64,000 nucleotides of DNA from Paraburkholderia monticola (GCF_001580545.1 NZ_LRBG01000004.1:434001-498000); one strand, 5' to 3'; counted from the stretch's first letter, positions 18,625 through 30,014 are shown. A program made the numbers and translations. The notes: generated by a model not told the origin, from the sequence alone.

Positions 18625-20016
18625 CTACTTTGCCAGTTTCGAATGACGGCGCGAGTAGCCGAAATAGATGACCATGCCGATCAGCAGCCAGATCCCGAAC
18701 GCGGCCCACGTGATGCCTTGCAGGTTCAGCATCAGGAACAGGCACGAGGCGACCGCGAGCACCGGCACGACCGGTGCGCCTGGGCAACGGAACGCGCGCG
18801 GCAGCTCGGGGTGCGTCTTGCGCAGCACGAGCACCGCGATCGAGACCATCGAGAACGCGGCGAGCGTGCCGATATTGATCAGTTCAGCCAACACATTGAG
18901 CGGCACCAGCGCGCCGATCAGGCCGAAGAAGATACCGACGAGCCACGTCGTGAAGAACGGCGTGGCGAAGCGCGGATGCAGTTGCGACAGCTTCGCGGGC
19001 AGCAGGCCGTCGCGCGACATCGCGAAGATCACGCGGGTCTGGCCGTACGCCATCACGAGAATCACGGTCAGCATGCCGAGCACGGCGCCGAGATCGATGA
19101 AGCCCGCGACCCAGTTCTGTCCCGCGAGCTGCAGCGCGTACGATACCGGGTGCGAAATGCCCATGAACTTCTCCGACGGCACGATGCCGGTGACGACCGC
19201 GGCGACGGCCACATACAGCACCGCGCACACACCGAGCGAGGCAATGATGCCGACCGGCAGATCGCGCTTCGGATTCTTCACTTCTTCGGCCGCCGACGAC
19301 ACCGCGTCGAAGCCGATGAACGCGAAGAACATCACCGCGGCCGCGCCGAACACGCCGCTCCAGCCGTGCGGCATGAACGGGTGCCAGTTGGCCGGCGTGA
19401 CGTGAAACACGCCGACGGCGATCACGAGCAGCACGACGGTCACCTTAATCGCGACCATGATGTTGTTGATCCGCGCGGACTCGCGCACGCCGAGCGACAG
19501 CAGCGTGGTGATCGCCATCATCACGAGGAAGGCGGGCAGGTTAAACAGCGTTTCGTGGCCGGGGATCGCGCCGGGGGCCGCGGTCAGCGCCATCGGCAGC
19601 GACACGCCGAAGCCCGACAGCAGCGACTGCAGATAGCCCGACCAGCCGACCGACACCGCCGAGGTCGCCAGCCCGTACTCGAGCATCAGGTCCCAGCCGA
19701 TGATCCACGCGGCTAGCTCGCCCAGGGTCGCGTACGAGTAGGTGTAGATCGAGCCGGCGACCGGAATCGTCGACGCGAATTCGGCGTAGGAGAGCGCGGC
19801 GAAGCCGCACGCGATCGCCGCGATCACGAACGAGATCATCAGCGCGGGGCCGGCCTGTACGGCGCCCGTGCCGGTCAGCACGAAGATGCCGGTGCCGATG
19901 ATGGCGCCGACGCCGAGGAAAGTGAGGTCGAGCGCGCCGAGCGCCTTTTTCAGGCCGGCGGTCTGAGCGCTCGCCGCGAGCATGTGCTCGACGCTCTTCT
20001 TGCGAAACAGGGACAT
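18625..20016 (-). CDS. amino-acid permease, APC superfamily (YfnA/CAT type)
   Basis: 463 residues from the ATG at 20016 (MSLFRKKSVEHML), with about 12 to 13 membrane helices. The APC signature in TM1 is LGVGAIIGTGIFVLTG, and FAFIGFDAVSSAAEEVKNP follows TM6. The N-terminal sequence SVEHMLAAS and the layout match cationic or general amino-acid transporters of the YfnA/RocE kind. The substrate is not defined by the sequence. It is a single gene. Confidence 0.92.
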   Translation of the reverse strand: MSLFRKKSVEHMLAASAQTAGLKKALGALDLTFLGVGAIIGTGIFVLTGTGAVQAGPALMISFVIAAIACGFAALSYAEFASTIPVAGSIYTYSYATLGELAAWIIGWDLMLEYGLATSAVSVGWSGYLQSLLSGFGVSLPMALTAAPGAIPGHETLFNLPAFLVMMAITTLLSLGVRESARINNIMVAIKVTVVLLVIAVGVFHVTPANWHPFMPHGWSGVFGAAAVMFFAFIGFDAVSSAAEEVKNPKRDLPVGIIASLGVCAVLYVAVAAVVTGIVPSEKFMGISHPVSYALQLAGQNWVAGFIDLGAVLGMLTVILVMAYGQTRVIFAMSRDGLLPAKLSQLHPRFATPFFTTWLVGIFFGLIGALVPLNVLAELINIGTLAAFSMVSIAVLVLRKTHPELPRAFRCPGAPVVPVLAVASCLFLMLNLQGITWAAFGIWLLIGMVIYFGYSRRHSKLAK

Positions 20017-20223
20017 TGGCGTGGGTCTCCAGTGGTGCACGCGCGTTGCGCGCCGAATGTCGGGAAAACCCTCAATTCTAGCGGATGCGTGCCGCCAGGC
20101 TGGTTCGCGGGGGCGATTTTCGGTCCCGGGCCACGGGCGGAAACTCCCGCCAGGAAGGGGCTTCCGGGTGGTCTTGCGATGCCGGGAGTGGGGTGGCGGT
20201 GAAGCTTTTACTGGATACGCAAT

Positions 20224-20248
20224 AAACGGGGAGGGAATCTCCCCGTTT
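20224..20248 (-). terminator. intrinsic terminator after the response regulator gene
   Basis: A 9-bp stem (AAACGGGGA and TCCCCGTTT) encloses a 7-base loop and is followed on the minus strand by TTTATT. It lies 23 bases beyond the stop of the leftward response regulator gene. Confidence 0.75.
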
Positions 20249-20270
20249 TCGCTAGCGCCGCGTCGGCAGG

Positions 20271-20927
20271 TTAGCCCGCCACCGCGGGATTCAGATCGAC
20301 GAGGCGGTTGCTCATCACATAGAACGTGAGCTCCGCGTTATTGCGCAGCTTCATCTTGTCGAGCAGCCGCGTGCGGTACACGCTGACCGTCTTCACCGAC
20401 AGCGACAGCGTGGCGGCGATATCGGTGAGCCGTTTGCCCGACGCGAGCATGCACAGCGTCTGGTATTCGCGATCGGAGAGCTTTTCGTGCGGCAACTGCT
20501 CGCCGTCGAAGGACACGTAGTCGGCGAGCGCCTCGGCCATCTCGGGGCTCACGTACTTACGGCCGGCCGCGACCTGCTGGATCGCGCCGATCATCTGCGC
20601 GGCGTCGACCGTCTTCGACAGATAGCCGGCCGCGCCGGCTTTGAGCGCGCGCACCGCGTATTGGTCCTCGCGGTACATCGAGAACATCAGCACCGCGACG
20701 CGCGGCGCCTTGCGTTTCAGGCGCTTGAGCACCTCGACGCCGTTCATGTCGGGCAGCGAGATATCGAGCAGGACGACATCGAAGCTCTGATGAACGACCG
20801 CGTCGAGCGCTTCGGAGCCGCTTTGCGCCTCCGCGACCTCGCGCGCGACGCCGCGATCGAGCAGCAACTGGCGAACGCCCTGGCGGACCACGGCGTGATC
20901 TTCGACGATCAGGATGCGCAGGCTCAT
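20271..20927 (-). CDS. NarL/LuxR-family response regulator
   Basis: 218 residues from the ATG at 20927 (MSLRILIVEDHAVV). The receiver domain has the acidic pocket ED at 9-10, phospho-acceptor Asp55 (VVLLDISLPD) and Lys105 (GYLSKTVDA). The C-terminal LuxR-type helix-turn-helix contains LSDREYQTLCMLASGKRLTDIAATLSLSVKTVSVYR. It is the partner of the histidine kinase whose stop lies 10 bases upstream. The target genes are unknown. Confidence 0.93.
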   Translation of the reverse strand: MSLRILIVEDHAVVRQGVRQLLLDRGVAREVAEAQSGSEALDAVVHQSFDVVLLDISLPDMNGVEVLKRLKRKAPRVAVLMFSMYREDQYAVRALKAGAAGYLSKTVDAAQMIGAIQQVAAGRKYVSPEMAEALADYVSFDGEQLPHEKLSDREYQTLCMLASGKRLTDIAATLSLSVKTVSVYRTRLLDKMKLRNNAELTFYVMSNRLVDLNPAVAG

Positions 20928-20937
20928 AGTCGCGAAC

Positions 20938-21807
20938 TCACGAATGCAGCGCGCGCCGGGCGGCACGCGGCGCTGGGGTGGCCGCGAGCAGCGCGGGCCA
21001 CGCGAAGCGGGCCTGGACGACGGTGCCGCGTGGGGCAATGGCGTTGTCCTCGCCCCGACCGACGCTCGCGCGCTTGACGCCGACGCGCAACGCGCCGTCG
21101 AACGCTACGCAGCGCGCCTGCATTCCGGCGAGGCCGAAATGGCCGCCTGGGTGTTTCTGGCCGCCACGTTCGCGCGCGCCGCGTGGCAGGCCGATGCCGT
21201 CGTCGCTGACGAGGAGCGTCAGATGACGCGCGCCCGTTTCGAGGCGCACGTCGGCGCAGGTCGCGCGGGCGTGCTTCGCGACGTTGTTCAGCGCTTCCTG
21301 GGCGACGCGGAACACGGCGAGCGCCGCCTCGGCGGTCAGGCGCGCGAGACGCGCGTCGTCGCTGCAGGTCAAGGTGGTGCGCAAGCCGGTGCGGGTGGCG
21401 AAGTCGCGGGTCCAGCCTTTCAGCGCGCCGGCGACGCCCGTCTCGAACGACGGCGCGTGCAGCTGCGCGACGGCCTCGCGGCTCGCCGCGCACACGGCGT
21501 CGAGCGAACGCTGCGCGAGCGCGAGGGCGGCCGCGCATTGCGGCGGCGCGTCGGCGGGTAGCCAGGTTTCGACGCCGGCCAGCGCAAAGCGCGTCGCGGT
21601 CAGCTCGGCGCCGACACCGTCGTGCAACTCGCGCGCGAGGTGACGGCGCACGCTCTCCTGCGCGTCGAGCAGGTCGGCCGACAGTTCGCGCACCCGCGCG
21701 CGCAGCCGCTCGATCTCGCGCGCGGCGAACGACGGCGTGTCGATGCCATCACACTCCGCTGACGAGGCCAGCGGAGCGTTGAACGGGACGGCAGTCGACG
21801 TATCCAT
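20938..21807 (-). CDS. cytosolic sensor histidine kinase, HisKA_3 family
   Basis: 289 residues. There is no membrane segment, so the signal must be cytoplasmic or delivered by a partner. A coiled-coil region (REIERLRARVRELSADLLDA) leads into the dimerisation and phospho-acceptor helix with His62 in ARELHDG. The HATPase domain shows the N box (EALNNVAKHA) and G1 box (SDDGIGLP). It has no recognisable input domain beyond a 25-residue N-terminus. It pairs with the adjacent NarL-type regulator. The gene is GC-rich, and the upstream 200 bases are distinctly AT-rich, which suits a promoter region. Confidence 0.9.
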   Translation of the reverse strand: MDTSTAVPFNAPLASSAECDGIDTPSFAAREIERLRARVRELSADLLDAQESVRRHLARELHDGVGAELTATRFALAGVETWLPADAPPQCAAALALAQRSLDAVCAASREAVAQLHAPSFETGVAGALKGWTRDFATRTGLRTTLTCSDDARLARLTAEAALAVFRVAQEALNNVAKHARATCADVRLETGARHLTLLVSDDGIGLPRGARERGGQKHPGGHFGLAGMQARCVAFDGALRVGVKRASVGRGEDNAIAPRGTVVQARFAWPALLAATPAPRAARRALHS

Positions 21808-22125
21808 GAATTTCCCTCTCAGGAAGTGGAGCGGACAGCGAAGGTGTCGCGCTTCGCCTCGAGCAACCCGTGCGACGGGCGGAACACGAACGGTCTAACG
21901 TAACGAAATTTACATTCAGTAACAAGTCGGGCCGACCGCGACAGGTGCGAAATTTCGTCTGATCTTGCGGCGCGATGATATCGTAAAAAAATGAAAAATG
22001 CAGTGACACCAAGGGTTAGCGCAGAGTTTTCATAGATTACATTATGTATTGCGCATGCTCGTCTTGTCGGAGGAATTCTGACAGCGAAGGTGGTGTAACG
22101 GCCGCGCATTTGTAACAGGCAACAA
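21808..22125. other. AT-rich intergenic region upstream of the histidine kinase
   Basis: No gene is supported here. The stretch 21890-22080 is AT-rich against a GC-rich background and presumably holds the leftward promoter for the two-component pair. No operator repeat could be assigned. Confidence 0.45.
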
Positions 22126-22149
22126 AAAAGGAGCCCGGAGGCTCCTTTT
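22126..22149 (-). terminator. intrinsic terminator of fpr
   Basis: A perfect 10-bp stem (AAAAGGAGCC and GGCTCCTTTT) closes a four-base loop. On the minus strand it is followed by a T-rich tract. It lies 43 bases beyond the fpr stop. Confidence 0.88.
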
Positions 22150-22191
22150 CGTGGAATCGCGGCGCATGGGCCGCGGAGTGGGACTGCCGGC

Positions 22192-22962
22192 TTAGCCGAC
22201 GAAGGCCTTTTCGACCACGTAATGACCCGGCTCGTTGTTGCTGCCTTCCTTGAAGCCCGCGTCTTCGAGCAGCTTGCGCGTGTCGCGCAGCATGTGCGGG
22301 CTGCCGCACAGCATGACGCGGTCGTTCTCGAGCGAGAAACCCGGCACGCCGAGGTCGGCGAACAGCTTTTCGGTTTCGATCAGCTCGGTGATGCGGCCGC
22401 GGTTCTGGAACGCTTCGCGCGTGACGGTCGGGTAGTACAGCAGCTTTTCCTGCACGAGCTCGCCGAGGTGTTCATGCGCCGGCAGGTGGTCGGTGATGTA
22501 TTCCTTGTACGCGAGTTCGTCGACGAAACGGCAGGTGTGCGTGAGGACCACGCGCTCGTAGCGGTCGTAAATGTCCGGATCCTTGATGATCGACATGAAC
22601 GGCGCGAGGCCCGTGCCGGTGGACAGCAGCCACAGCGTCTTGCCCGGCAGCAGGTTGTCGGCCACCAGCGTGCCGACCGGCTTCTTGCCGATCAGCACTT
22701 CGTCGCCGACCTTCAGATGCTGCAGGCGCGAGGTGAGCGGGCCGTCCTGCACCTTGATGCTCAGGAATTCGAGGTGCTCTTCGTAGTTCGCACTGGCGAG
22801 ACTGTATGCGCGCAGCAGCGGCTTGCCCTCGACCTGCAGGCCCACCATCGTGAACTGGCCGTTTTCGAAGCGGAACGACGGATCGCGCGTGCAGGTGAAG
22901 CTGAAAAGCGTATCGGTCCAGTGATGGACGCTCAGGACGGTTTGTGAATTCAGGTTGCTCAT
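22192..22962 (-). CDS. fpr: ferredoxin-NADP reductase
   Basis: 256 residues from the ATG at 22962 (MSNLNSQTVLSVHHWTDTLF), the normal length for bacterial subclass I Fpr. The FAD-binding motif is RAYSLASANYEEHLEFLSI. The NADP-binding part has LLSTGTGLAPFMSII and VMLCGSPHMLRDTRKLLED. The C-terminus GHYVVEKAFVG resembles the aromatic-poor end seen in related proteobacterial enzymes. It moves electrons between NADPH and ferredoxin or flavodoxin and is often linked to oxidative stress. It is a single gene with its own terminator. Confidence 0.95.
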   Translation of the reverse strand: MSNLNSQTVLSVHHWTDTLFSFTCTRDPSFRFENGQFTMVGLQVEGKPLLRAYSLASANYEEHLEFLSIKVQDGPLTSRLQHLKVGDEVLIGKKPVGTLVADNLLPGKTLWLLSTGTGLAPFMSIIKDPDIYDRYERVVLTHTCRFVDELAYKEYITDHLPAHEHLGELVQEKLLYYPTVTREAFQNRGRITELIETEKLFADLGVPGFSLENDRVMLCGSPHMLRDTRKLLEDAGFKEGSNNEPGHYVVEKAFVG

Positions 22963-23548
22963 GGCTTCTTGGATAGTGCGAAAACAAAGGCGGCCAGTCG
23001 TCTGAGCCGGCCGGCACGGCAAGGGCGATGCTGCGCTGATCCGTGGTCGGGACCCACGCGCAATCCGCTATTTTACCTTGCCCGGCGGGGCGGGGTCGCG
23101 GCGCGGCGGTCGAACGTGGTGAAGCGGGTTGCCAGACCAGGACACGGCGGCGCCGGCTTGCTGGCGTCGGGAGATACGTTGGCGTGAGTGCGGCCGTGCT
23201 TCAGCGGGGTACGGCGATTCAGCGAATGCCGCGCGGGGCGGCTGCCATTGGCTGTCCGACAAGCGCAAAAGCGATACGCTGCGCGGGCAACAATTTTGAG
23301 ATGATACCGAAAGGTGGCGTGCGCTGCAGCATTGACCCTGCTGACAAAACTGGCAAATGGGGCGCAACCCTCGTGACGCCCATGGGAAGGCAAGTCGTCC
23401 GATATCGTTCGTGCGACGCGAATTTTTGGGGAATACACCGACGCTTGTGTCGTTTACGCAGCACGCGAGTCGCGCGAAGCAATGCGGTGCGATGGGCTGC
23501 GCGACTCGTCCTGACGGCTTCGGCCGTCTCTGCGAGCGGAGGTGTCAA
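22963..23548. other. intergenic region, 586 bases
   Basis: Short frames on both strands here are Arg- or Pro-rich, lack ribosome-binding sites and look non-coding. The right end carries a strong GGAGGTG ribosome-binding site for the gene at 23549. Nothing else is recognised. Confidence 0.45.
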
Positions 23549-24703
23549 ATGGATTCTCCTCGTGCGATGTCTGCATTCGATTCATACAGTCGCTTCAATG
23601 GCCAGGTGGTACGGGCACACACGTCGCGCTTCGTGCGTCGGGCGATGTGTCGTGCGGTGCTGCTGGCCTTAGCGTTGGGTAGCGTCGGCGCCTGGGCCCA
23701 GGAGGTGATCCTGCCGCCAAATTCGGTGACCTCATCGACTGTTCCGACCAACGGCGATGTCAATCCGTACGGAATGGCGTTCGTGCCGTTCGGCGTGCCG
23801 TCCTGGAGCACGCTCAAACCTGGCGATGTGGTGGTGTCGAATTTCAACGCGAAGTCGAATCTGCAGGGAACCGGCACGACGATCGTCAAGCTCGTGGCCA
23901 CTAGCAACCCGGTGACGTTCTTCCAGGGACAAAATCTCGGTCTCACGACGGCGCTCGCCGTCCTGAGAAGCGGCTTCGTGCTGGTGGGCAATGTGCCGAC
24001 GACGGATGGCAAGAACGTCGTGCCGCCGGGCTCGCTGCTCGTCATCAATCCGCAGGGCGGCCTCGTCAAGCAACTGGTCGATCCGAAGCTGCTCGATGGC
24101 CCCTGGGACCTCACCGTGATCGACGGGGGCCAATTCGTCAGGGTCTTCGTTTCGGATGTGTTGAACGGCAAGGTCGCGCGCATCGATCTTGCCATCGGCG
24201 AGGATGGCGTGCAGATGCTGCCGAGCTCGACCATCATCGCGTCGGGCTACCTGCACCGCACCGATCCACAGGCACTCGTGGTCGGCCCGACGGGGCTCGC
24301 TTACGACCCATCGCATGACGTGCTTTACGTCGCCTCGACCGGTGACAACGCAGTGTTCGCGATCTATGGCGCTGCCGGCGCGAGTCGTGATGGTGGAGTC
24401 GGCCGGATGATTTACCAGGACAACAAACATCTCCACGGCCCGCTTGCGCTGGCCCTGGCGCCCAATGGGCATCTCGTTACCGCCAACGGCGACGCCGTCA
24501 ACCCCGACCCCAACCATCCGAGCGAAATCGTCGAGTTCACCGTTGACGGGCAGTTCGTCGCGCAATTGCAGGTCGACTCTACGGCGGGCTCGGCGTTTGG
24601 TCTCGCATTCGGTCTCGATAGCAAGCGCCACCAGCAGTTCACCGCGGTAGACGACAACACGAATACGGCGACGGTCTGGACATTGCGTTCGGACAGTCAA
24701 TAA
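23549..24703 (+). CDS. secreted NHL/beta-propeller-like hypothetical protein
   Basis: 384 residues. The ATG at 23549 has the ribosome-binding site GGAGGTG at good spacing. The signal peptide is long, with a positively charged N-region, a hydrophobic core (AVLLALALGSVGAW) and a likely cleavage after AWA. The rest consists of repeating beta-sheet blades with NHL-like phrases (VNPYGMAFVP, DGPWDLTVID, GPTGLAYDPSHDVLYVAST, GPLALALAPNGHLVTANGD). It probably forms a periplasmic or extracellular propeller. No catalytic motif is seen. It is a single gene flanked by long intergenic stretches. Confidence 0.8.
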   Translation: MDSPRAMSAFDSYSRFNGQVVRAHTSRFVRRAMCRAVLLALALGSVGAWAQEVILPPNSVTSSTVPTNGDVNPYGMAFVPFGVPSWSTLKPGDVVVSNFNAKSNLQGTGTTIVKLVATSNPVTFFQGQNLGLTTALAVLRSGFVLVGNVPTTDGKNVVPPGSLLVINPQGGLVKQLVDPKLLDGPWDLTVIDGGQFVRVFVSDVLNGKVARIDLAIGEDGVQMLPSSTIIASGYLHRTDPQALVVGPTGLAYDPSHDVLYVASTGDNAVFAIYGAAGASRDGGVGRMIYQDNKHLHGPLALALAPNGHLVTANGDAVNPDPNHPSEIVEFTVDGQFVAQLQVDSTAGSAFGLAFGLDSKRHQQFTAVDDNTNTATVWTLRSDSQ

Positions 24704-24870
24704 CCGCGAACGTGACGCGCCGGCTGGGCGGCGCGTTCACAGGGTTCGGCGGTGAGTCTATTGGTACACAGACGGGGATCTGGGGCGGCGATCGTCGGCG
24801 CAAGCCCCAGTTACAGAAGGAAAAACTGTCCGACGGATTTGGTGACGTTCGAATAGCGGGTGCCGCCTGC

Positions 24871-25827
24871 TCATGCAGCCGCCACCCGCTTCTTTCCGCG
24901 CTGCTTCAAGACGCGCGCCTGCAGCACGATCACGAGCAGCAGGAACACCCCGCGAATCACCGACTGCCAGTACGCCGACAGGCTGATGAACCCGAGCCCG
25001 TTCTCGAAGTTCAGCAGATTGAACACGAGTCCGAGCAGCAGCACGCCGGCGATCGTCATCGCGACGGAACCCTCGCCGCCGGTCAGCAGCGTGCCACCCA
25101 GCACGACCGCCGAAATCGCGAACAGCTCCCAGCCGACGCCTTCGTTCGGCTGCCCCGCGCCGAACTGCGCGGCGAGGATCACACCGGCCATGCCGGCGAG
25201 CAGACCGCTGACCGCATAGGCCATGACCAGCGTGCGGTCGACGTTCAGACCCATCAGACGTGCCGCTTCTTCGCTGCCGCCAATCGCGAGCGAGTGCCGC
25301 CCGAAGCGCGTGCTGCGCAGCGCGAGCCAGCCCGCCACGGCGGCGGCGAGCGCGACGAGTCCCGGAATCGGCAGCCCGAACAGGTCGCCCTGACCGAAGT
25401 TGCCGAAGTTCGAATCGGCCGCGATCGACACCGCATCGTTCTTGCCGAGCAGCAGCGCGACGCCATGCGCGCCGAGGCTGGTCGCGAGCGTCACGATGAA
25501 CGGCAGGATCTTGAGCCGCGTGATGATGATGCCGTTCAGCACGCCGACCGCGAGTCCGGCCGCGCAGCCCGCGAGCACCGCGACCCAGCCGCCGTAGACG
25601 CTCGTCAACGCGGCGACCACGCTCGCGAGCGCCGCGACCGTGCCGACCGACAGATCGATGCCGCCCGTGATGATCACGAAGGCCATGCCGATCGAGATCA
25701 GCGCGAACATCGAGTTGTAGCGCCAGAACGACGTGATGTTGTACGCCGAGCCGAAGTGTTCATAGCGCACGAGGCCAAAGACGACGAGCGCCGCGAGCGC
25801 GAGCAGGATGGGAAGATTCTTTTTCAT
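24871..25827 (-). CDS. yjfF: sugar ABC transporter permease 2 (YjfF-like)
   Basis: 318 residues from the ATG at 25827 (MKKNLPILLALAALVVFG), with nine to ten membrane helices. The BPD_transp_2 signature MAFVIITGGIDLSVGTVAAL is typical of sugar (CUT2) permeases, and AIGGSEEAARLMGLNV is the loop that contacts the ATPase. The first permease gene ends 56 bases upstream, and this is the last gene of the importer. The YjfF assignment rests on gene order and the similar N-terminus. Another CUT2 permease is possible. Confidence 0.85.
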   Translation of the reverse strand: MKKNLPILLALAALVVFGLVRYEHFGSAYNITSFWRYNSMFALISIGMAFVIITGGIDLSVGTVAALASVVAALTSVYGGWVAVLAGCAAGLAVGVLNGIIITRLKILPFIVTLATSLGAHGVALLLGKNDAVSIAADSNFGNFGQGDLFGLPIPGLVALAAAVAGWLALRSTRFGRHSLAIGGSEEAARLMGLNVDRTLVMAYAVSGLLAGMAGVILAAQFGAGQPNEGVGWELFAISAVVLGGTLLTGGEGSVAMTIAGVLLLGLVFNLLNFENGLGFISLSAYWQSVIRGVFLLLVIVLQARVLKQRGKKRVAAA

Positions 25828-25883
25828 CGCAGCGAGTCCGGAAAGATTGCGCGCAGATCGTGAGAATGAGATGAGCGCCAGAA

Positions 25884-26928
25884 TCAGCGTGAGCGCCGCT
25901 GCACATAAACCGCCGCGACGATGATGCCGGCCTTCACGACGAGCGCGGCCGCATCGGGAATACCGTGCGCGAGCAGCGTATAGCGCAGCAACTGGATGAT
26001 CAGCGCGCCGATCAGCGTGCCGCCGATATACGCCTTGCCGCCCGTCAGCGCGGTGCCGCCGACCGCGACCGCCGCGATCGCGTCGAGCTCGACGCCAAGC
26101 CCGACGACATTCGCGTCCGACGACGAATTCACCGAGATCGAGATCAGCCCGGCGAGGCCCGCGAGCGCCGCGCACAGCGTGTACGCGAGCATCTTCACGG
26201 CGGCGGTCGGCACGCCGCACAGATACGCGGCTTTCTCGTTGCCGCCGGTGATCAGCAGATACTGGCCGAACAGCGTCTTGCGCACGACCCACACGAATAC
26301 GCCGACGAGCGCGAGCATCAGCAGCACCTGGAACGGCACGCCCGCTACCTTGCCGAGCGCGATCCACTGGAAGGCCGGCGTGTTGAACGCCTGCAGGCTG
26401 CCGTCGGTGACGACCTGCGCGATACCGCGTCCGGCGATGAACAGCACCAGCGTCGCGACGATCGGTTGTACGGATAGGCGCGTGACGAGCAGGCCGTTGA
26501 ACATCCCACACGCGGCCGCCGCGAGCACCGGTAGCACGAACGCGAGCGCGATGCCGAGCGGCCCTGCGATGTTCAGGAACAGCATCGGTGCGAGCGCGCC
26601 GGAGATCGCCATCGATGCGCCCACCGACAGATCGATGCCGCCCGTCGCCACGACCAGCGTCATGCCGATGCCGACGATCACGATCGTCACGACTTGCGTC
26701 ATGTTCACGTTGAAGGTCTGCAGGGACCAGAAATGCGGCGTGAAGATCAGGTTGAACAGCACCATCGCGAGCAGCACGATGACTTCGCGCTGCATCGCGA
26801 GATGACGCCACTTCTGCATGGTGCTCGCGGACCGCGCGGGCGGGTTATTGGTGGATTGCATCATGGTGGTGTCGGCGCCCGAAGCAGCGGCGCCCGAAGC
26901 GTCCGTGCGCAGCGAATCTGAATGCAGC

Positions 26929-26939
<11 letters not shown>
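25884..26939 (-). CDS. ytfT: sugar ABC transporter permease 1 (YtfT-like)
   Basis: 351 residues from the ATG at 26939. The N-terminal 50 residues are polar and unlike most permeases, so an internal start is possible. The family core is VGIGMTLVVATGGIDLSVGASMAISGALAP. A YtfT-like stretch follows near the C-terminus (VELDAIAAVAVGGTALTGGKAY, then GTLIGALIIQLLRYTLLAHGIP). The start overlaps the end of the ATPase gene by 11 bases, so translation is coupled. It forms the inner-membrane channel together with the second permease. Confidence 0.88.
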
Positions 26940-28554
<1,615 letters not shown>

Positions 28555-28650
28555 GGGAGTTCTCCTGATGCGGATGCTGCCGATATTGCCGCCAGCGCCG
28601 TTGCTGGCGATGCGGGTCCGCCGCAGCGCGCGCGGCCCATGTTACGCCGC

Positions 28651-28695
28651 ATAAAAGCGAAGCGACGGTCCGTCGGTCACGGGCGCGTCGCTTCG
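28651..28695 (-). terminator. hairpin with T tract between binding-protein and ATPase genes
   Basis: A perfect 10-bp stem (CGAAGCGACG at 28658-28667 and CGTCGCTTCG at 28686-28695) with an 18-base loop is followed on the minus strand by TTTTAT. It lies 121 bases beyond the binding-protein stop and about 100 bases before the ATPase start. A partial terminator here would let the binding protein be made in excess, as is common in ABC importers. That effect is inference. Confidence 0.6.
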
Positions 28696-28815
28696 AAGCC
28701 TTCCCACCACCCGCCCGACGAGGAGACATTCATGGAGAGCGGGTGACTTCCTGCTACAACGCCGAAGGGAATCCCCGAGGGCATGCTGCCCCCGGTTGCT
28801 TCCCGATGCTTGCGA

Positions 28816-29835
28816 TCAATAGCCGTACTGCATGCTTTGCTGCACGTTTTCCTTGTCGTAGAAGCGGTCGGACACCTTGACCCACGTCGGGATCTTTTCG
28901 CCCTTTGCATAGCGCTGGGCGACGTCGCAGGCGAGCGGGCCGAAGAACGGGCTCGATTGCACGCTCGCGCCGAGCTCGCCGGCGGCGATCGCGTCCATGC
29001 CGCCCTTGGTGCCGTCGATCGTGACGATCTGGATGTCCTTGCCCGGCTGCTTGCCGGCCGCCTTGATCGCGGCGATCGCGCCGAGCGCCATTTCGTCGTT
29101 GTGCGCGTACACGGCGGTCACGTCCGGGTGCGCCTGCAACAGCGTCTCCATCACCTTGCGGCCGGTGTCGCGCGCGAAGTCGCCGCTTTGCGACGCGATG
29201 ATCGTCATGCCGGGGTTCTTCGCGATGACTTCGTCGAAGCCCTTCTTGCGATCGTTCGCGGCCGACGCGCCCGTCGTGCCTTCGAGCTCGATGATCTTCG
29301 CCTTGCCGCCCGTCGCCTTGACGAGCCAGTCGGCCGCGCGATGACCCTGATCGATGAAGTCCGAGCCGATGAACGTGATGTAGTCGCGGCCGGCCTTCGC
29401 GACCGACTGGTCGACGTCGCGGTCGACGAGAATCACCGGAATGCCGGCCTTCTTCGCCTGCAGCACGACCGGCGCGAGCGGCTTTTCTTCACGGGGCGGG
29501 AACACGAGCAGATCGACGTGCTGCGCGATCATGCTTTGGATGTCGGAGACCTGCTTGGAGTTGGAGCCGTTGGCGTCGGTCATGACGACCTGCCAGCCGC
29601 ACTTCGCGGCGATGTCCTTGAAGCTCTTCGTTTCCGCGAGACGCCACGGGTTGTTGCTTTCGGTCTGCGCGAAGCCGACCTTCAGCGGGGTCTTGGTCGG
29701 CAATTTCGGCAATGCATCGTCGGCGTGCGCGACGTTCGCGCCGACACCGATTGCCAGAGCCAGCAGCGAAGCTGCCAGCGGACGAATCTGCTGCTTGCGC
29801 GCGTGCATGCGCGACTGCGTATTGAGCGACGCCAT
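28816..29835 (-). CDS. ytfQ: periplasmic sugar-binding protein (YtfQ-like, galactofuranose type)
   Basis: 339 residues from the ATG at 29835 with the ribosome-binding site GGAGGAAG. A Sec signal peptide is present (RPLAASLLALAIGVGANVAHA, cleaved near AHA-DD). The mature protein follows the YtfQ pattern closely: LKVGFAQTESNNPWRLAETKS, IPVILVDRDVD, ELEGTTGASAANDRKKGF, ASQSGDFARDTGRKVMETLL, VYAHNDEMALGAI and a C-terminal Gly-Tyr. In E. coli YtfQ binds galactofuranose. Here the real sugar may differ. It is first in the operon. Confidence 0.9.
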   Translation of the reverse strand: MASLNTQSRMHARKQQIRPLAASLLALAIGVGANVAHADDALPKLPTKTPLKVGFAQTESNNPWRLAETKSFKDIAAKCGWQVVMTDANGSNSKQVSDIQSMIAQHVDLLVFPPREEKPLAPVVLQAKKAGIPVILVDRDVDQSVAKAGRDYITFIGSDFIDQGHRAADWLVKATGGKAKIIELEGTTGASAANDRKKGFDEVIAKNPGMTIIASQSGDFARDTGRKVMETLLQAHPDVTAVYAHNDEMALGAIAAIKAAGKQPGKDIQIVTIDGTKGGMDAIAAGELGASVQSSPFFGPLACDVAQRYAKGEKIPTWVKVSDRFYDKENVQQSMQYGY

Positions 29836-29984
29836 GTCTTCCTCCAGTAACCGGTGACGGTGTATTTGCTTTTTGTGCTGCTCGGGATTGATTCTGTCCT
29901 GCCGGGGTGCAGGCAATTTTTCGCCAGCTGGCGCGCGGTTGGCTATGACCTTCCGACGCGCTTCCTTCCCGACCCGACGTGCCG

Positions 29985-30014
29985 ATTATTCCACTCGGAA
30001 TTATTATCGGTCAA
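29985..30014 (-). promoter_or_regulatory. candidate promoter of the sugar importer operon
   Basis: On the minus strand, -35 TTGACC (30014-30009) and -10 AATAAT (29990-29985) lie 18 bases apart, giving a leader of about 140 bases before ytfQ. The 11-bp motif at 30017-30027 sits two bases upstream of the -35 box. Confidence 0.5.
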
